Assembly: GCA_034437615.1 (NCBI GenBank)
Contig: DAOTTW010000024.1
Span: 1 to 8,118 of the forward strand
Length of the DNA: 8,118 bases
Source of the DNA: DAOTTW01 sp034437615
GTDB lineage: Bacteria > Chloroflexota > Anaerolineae > Aggregatilineales > Phototrophicaceae
Direction: 5' to 3'
The notes beneath the pieces are model-generated. The model was not told where the DNA came from, made no database searches, and worked only from the letters and a program-made list of their open reading frames with translations. Positions within the stretch are counted from its first letter, which is position 1; every line of letters starts with the position of its first letter. This document shows positions 6,074 to 8,118 of this stretch, in pieces. The translations under genes were made by a program, and so were the position numbers.

Positions 6074-7491
6074 CACACACGAACGCCGAGAACGTCGCAC
6101 GGCTGGACCGGACGATCCCCGACGCAGCAGATCACGCGCTGGCACTGGCCCATGCGCCGCGTATCCGCTTCGATAGGGCCGAGCCGTTTTTGCCTTTTAT
6201 CGTCGGCTATAGCGTCTTCCGGCAGGACGGCGCTTCGTCCTCTTTCCCGCGTCGGGTGACGCTGGCTGGTGCGGCGACCTGCGCCATTGAATACGCGATC
6301 TGGTGGGACTGGGACATTCAGCATCTGTACGAACTAGAGCACGCCTGGGTCTATCTGGACGACGAAGGGCACCTGGTCGATGCGGAAGCAAGCTGGCACG
6401 GTGGCTACCATCGCATGGCTGATGAAAACGGTGTGATCCCTGTAGCAGACGGGCGCTTGCTGTTGCACTCGGAACCCGGAAAGCACGCTTTCGCGCCGTC
6501 ACCTCAGTGGCTACAGGAACGGCGGCAGATCACTGAAAGCGGCTGCACCATCCATAGCGGCATCGGCGGGGTATGGGTGACGCCGCTGTTTGAAGGCACG
6601 ATCAAAGAGCGCAACCCCTTTCATAACCAACTGGTGCGCACATACCTGGAGCGTCATGCCTTCCAGCCGACTTACGATTTTTCGCAGGTGTTCGCGCTGG
6701 AAAGTGCGATCTTTGTACCCTGGGCGGCGCTGCACGCCTGGATTCCGCAGCGCATCCGCTGGTGGGTCGCAGAATTGGAACGCACCATTCCCCCAGCAGA
6801 GCGGCGGGTACTGCGCATCGCGCATCGAGGAGCTTCTGCTCATGCGCAGGAAAATTCGCTGGAGGCGCTGCAAATGGCAGCAAAACTGGGGTCAGATATG
6901 GTCGAGGTGGACGTGCGCATCAGCGCTGACCAAGAACCCGTCATCGCCCATGACGAAAGCCTGAAGCGCTTGTATGGTATTGATGCGCTGGTATCCGACC
7001 TGACGCTGAAAGAACTAAAAGCGCAGACGCCCATTCTGACTATGGCGGAGACCGCACAGGTCTGTCGAGGACTGCATCTGGGGCTGTATCTCGATGTTAA
7101 AGTGCTGACACCAGCAGCAGCAGAGCGCATGTTTGCTGCCCTGGACGAAGCCAACTTCACCTCATTTGCGATCTTCGCCTCCTTCCGCCCCGACTTGCTG
7201 GCCGAGATTAAAGCACACCGCCCGAACGTGGTCACATCGGTGCTATTTGCGTCAGCGCATATCGACCCGGTGTTGCTAGCACGTGCTGTACAGGCTGACT
7301 ATGTGCATCCTTGCTGGGAGCACAGCACAGAGCAGCCACATCGGTTGCTGACGCCTGAATGGTTGCAGGCTGTGCGTCAAGCGGGGCTTGGGGTCATCAC
7401 CTGGCATGAGGAACGCCCGCAAGAGATAGCAGCGCTGAAGGCACTGGGGGTCAGCGGCATCTGCTCCGACCAGCCCGAACTGCTGGTCTGA
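6064..7491 (+). CDS. Glycerophosphodiester phosphodiesterase with an unassigned N-terminal domain
   Basis: The product has 475 residues; a stand-alone enzyme such as UgpQ has about 250. Residues 249-475 form the GDPD barrel: HRGA (254-257, H254 general acid/base), EN (263-264), EVDV (E281 and D283, metal ligands), AHDE (295-298, H296 second catalytic histidine), LYLDVK (341-346, D344 where LEIK-type enzymes have Glu), ITWHEE (445-450) and GVSGICSDQPELL at the end. The reaction is hydrolysis of a glycerophosphodiester to glycerol-3-phosphate and an alcohol. Residues 1-248 are not recognised with confidence. They contain EYAIWWDWDIQHLYELEHAW (76-95), ASWHGGYH (109-116) and EPGKHAFAPSP (137-147), rich in His, Glu and Trp and possibly metal-binding. 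No signal peptide is seen, so the protein is cytoplasmic, as UgpQ is. The 10-base overlap with the ATPase gene and weak RBS suggest translational coupling. Confidence 0.9.
   Translation: MELTHTNAENVARLDRTIPDAADHALALAHAPRIRFDRAEPFLPFIVGYSVFRQDGASSSFPRRVTLAGAATCAIEYAIWWDWDIQHLYELEHAWVYLDDEGHLVDAEASWHGGYHRMADENGVIPVADGRLLLHSEPGKHAFAPSPQWLQERRQITESGCTIHSGIGGVWVTPLFEGTIKERNPFHNQLVRTYLERHAFQPTYDFSQVFALESAIFVPWAALHAWIPQRIRWWVAELERTIPPAERRVLRIAHRGASAHAQENSLEALQMAAKLGSDMVEVDVRISADQEPVIAHDESLKRLYGIDALVSDLTLKELKAQTPILTMAETAQVCRGLHLGLYLDVKVLTPAAAERMFAALDEANFTSFAIFASFRPDLLAEIKAHRPNVVTSVLFASAHIDPVLLARAVQADYVHPCWEHSTEQPHRLLTPEWLQAVRQAGLGVITWHEERPQEIAALKALGVSGICSDQPELLV
7468..7488 (+). repeat. Hairpin ending at the GDPD stop codon
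   Basis: GACCAGC (7468-7474) pairs perfectly with GCTGGTC (7482-7488) around a 7-base loop, and TGA follows immediately. There is no T-tract. It may protect the 3' end of the operon mRNA, or may simply reflect codon use. Confidence 0.4.
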
Positions 7492-7573
7492 TCGGCATCG
7501 CTACGGGATACGCCGGAAAATAGGCCACTTGAAACGCTAGGTCGAATACAGTTTTGCAGCATAGCGCAAAAGC

Positions 7574-7641
7574 CTATGAAAACCACGTAAGACCTGCATT
7601 TGGTAGCACCACACAACAGCGCGTTCGTGCGTTTTTCATAG
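7574..7641. repeat. Nine-base inverted repeat 50 bases apart
   Basis: CTATGAAAA (7574-7582) is the exact reverse complement of TTTTCATAG (7633-7641). A smaller hairpin, TTTTGC (7552-7557) with GCAAAA (7566-7571), lies just before it. The 68-base unit ends next to palindrome copy 3. It could be the remnant of a short mobile unit, but no target-site duplication is visible. Confidence 0.3.
7618..7636 (+). terminator. Possible intrinsic terminator downstream of the GDPD gene
   Basis: AGCGCG (7618-7623), a TTCG loop and TGCGTT (7628-7633) can form a short stem with G-T wobbles, running into TTTTT (7632-7636). It lies about 130 bases after the operon's last stop. The stem is weak, so this is a tentative call. 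Confidence 0.35.
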
Positions 7642-7642
7642 C

Positions 7643-7666
7643 GGACGCAGCAAGCCGCGTCCCTAC
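7643..7666 (+). repeat. Dispersed palindrome, copy 3 (GGACGC-N8-GCGTCC + CTAC)
   Basis: GGACGC (7643-7648) and GCGTCC (7657-7662) form a perfect stem around AGCAAGCC, followed by CTAC. The structure equals copy 2 at 2204-2227. Its right arm plus CTAC (7657-7666) is also perfectly complementary to 7683-7692, the start of copy 4. Confidence 0.75.
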
Positions 7667-7682
7667 ATGACCGCATTGAACC

Positions 7683-7706
7683 GTAGGGACGCCCTTCTTA
7701 GCATCC
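7683..7706 (-). repeat. Dispersed palindrome, copy 4, inverted
   Basis: On the plus strand GTAGGGACGC (7683-7692) is followed by CCTTCTTA and GCATCC (7701-7706). Read on the minus strand it is GGATGC-N8-GCGTCCCTAC, the same layout as copies 1-3. It faces copy 3 across a 16-base gap, so the pair can form one larger 10-bp stem. Confidence 0.75.
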
Positions 7707-7808
7707 GCAGGTGGCGGACACACGCTAGCGCGGTTCAGCCCAGGTTCAGGACACACAGCAGCCCGTCAATACATGTACACAAAATGTCCTGCGGGGTTGT
7801 TGCCACGC

Positions 7809-7985
7809 TCAAGACAAGGCGATGCCACTTGTCGGCCAGGTACGCCCGGTTTGCTCCAGAAAGGCATACGTCGCACCGCCTTGTAAACTCTGGCTCGAGA
7901 GTAACTCGTAATTGCGCTCAATCTCCGGCTGCACGCTGCGCCGTCCGTGCTTTGCGTGATGCGATACACTGCCACGTCCGCCCAT
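7809..7985 (-). CDS. Small hypothetical protein (58 residues), possibly a fragment
   Basis: The minus strand from ATG 7985 to TGA 7811-7809 encodes 58 residues beginning MGGRGSVSHHAKHGRRS and ending PTSGIALS. A Gly/Arg/His-rich start of the MGGRGS kind occurs in some phage-associated proteins, but the family is not recognised here. The ATG lies one base after the stop of the upstream minus-strand reading frame (TGAGATG), so it is either translationally coupled or the continuation of that gene after a frameshift. No strong separate RBS is seen (GCGAGG lies inside the upstream frame, about five bases before its stop codon). Other frames across this region are also open, so the call is weak. Confidence 0.35.
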   Translation of the reverse strand: MGGRGSVSHHAKHGRRSVQPEIERNYELLSSQSLQGGATYAFLEQTGRTWPTSGIALS

Positions 7986-7986
7986 C

Positions 7987-8118
7987 TCAGCACCTCGCCT
8001 GCTTCAGACCCTGCCAGCGTGCCGGATATGGCTGCACAGCAACCAGATCACACATCGCGGGATAGGGCTGACCGTAACACAGCACACGCAAGGGCGTTAG
8101 ACGGCGAACCATCTCAGC
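7987..8118 (-). CDS. C-terminal fragment of a hypothetical protein, perhaps DUF4417-like (runs off right edge)
   Basis: Reading the minus strand from the window edge gives 43 residues and TGA (7989-7987). The stretch RRLTPLRVLCYGQPYPAMC followed by a Val-rich part and YPARWQGLKQAR resembles the end of DUF4417 proteins, which are often phage-borne and finish with a L-x-VLVYG strand and an aromatic-Arg-Trp segment. This similarity is from memory of the family pattern, not from a search. If right, it marks the edge of a prophage or mobile region, possibly decayed, since the following GGRGS-type sequence is in another frame. Confidence 0.35.
   Translation of the reverse strand, partial: AEMVRRLTPLRVLCYGQPYPAMCDLVAVQPYPARWQGLKQARC

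Noticed and set aside
7766..7993. 75-codon minus-strand ORF starting at GTG 7993
   Set aside because: It overlaps the 58-residue frame and the upstream fragment; its translation has no recognisable features, although the region is too uncertain to exclude it fully.
7667..8065. 132-codon plus-strand ORF after the operon
   Set aside because: It begins inside palindrome copy 3/4, is Arg/His/Ser-rich without a hydrophobic core pattern, and has no ribosome site.
1..8118. CRISPR array, tRNA or rRNA gene, riboswitch
   Set aside because: No regularly spaced repeats of CRISPR length, no tRNA cloverleaf or rRNA signature and no known riboswitch core was seen on reading both strands.

Overview
The window looks like part of a bacterial chromosome of moderately high G+C, most likely from the Chloroflexota (Anaerolineae-like). 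That assignment is an inference from the style of the proteins and the short GGACGC-type palindromes between genes; nothing in the window proves it.

Layout. The left edge (1-138, minus strand) holds the first 46 codons of a secreted alkaline phosphatase. A 642-base divergent intergenic region follows. It contains an A+T-rich island, several TTAAAC/TTAACC-type elements and one copy of a dispersed palindrome. From 781 to 7491 a plus-strand gene cluster encodes an extracellular solute-binding protein, two MalF/MalG-type permeases, a UgpC/MalK-type ATPase and a glycerophosphodiester phosphodiesterase (GDPD). This is the same order as ugpB-A-E-C-Q of Escherichia coli. The last five genes' junctions are tight (15-19 bases, then a 10-base overlap), except for 255 bases with hairpins and an 11-bp tandem repeat between the binding protein and the first permease. 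After the GDPD, 7492-7808 holds no convincing gene but has hairpins and two more palindrome copies in opposite orientation. The right edge (7809-8118, minus strand) has a short hypothetical ORF and the C-terminal end of another protein, possibly phage-related (DUF4417-like).

How it may work together. The divergent phosphatase, importer and GDPD read as an organophosphate-scavenging module. The phosphatase would release phosphate outside the cell, the ABC system would import a phosphorylated or phosphodiester solute (glycerol-3-phosphate, a glycerophosphodiester or inositol phosphate; the substrate is not provable here), and the cytoplasmic GDPD would cleave the diester. Shared TTAAC-type elements near both divergent genes could be Pho-box-like operators.

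The most unusual points are a second permease carrying three extra membrane segments and a PDZ domain predicted to face outside; a GDPD of double length with an unassigned His/Glu-rich N-terminal domain of about 245 residues; four copies of a GGAYGC-N8-GCGTCC palindrome confined to the intergenic regions; and an 11-bp purine-rich tandem repeat directly before a permease start codon.
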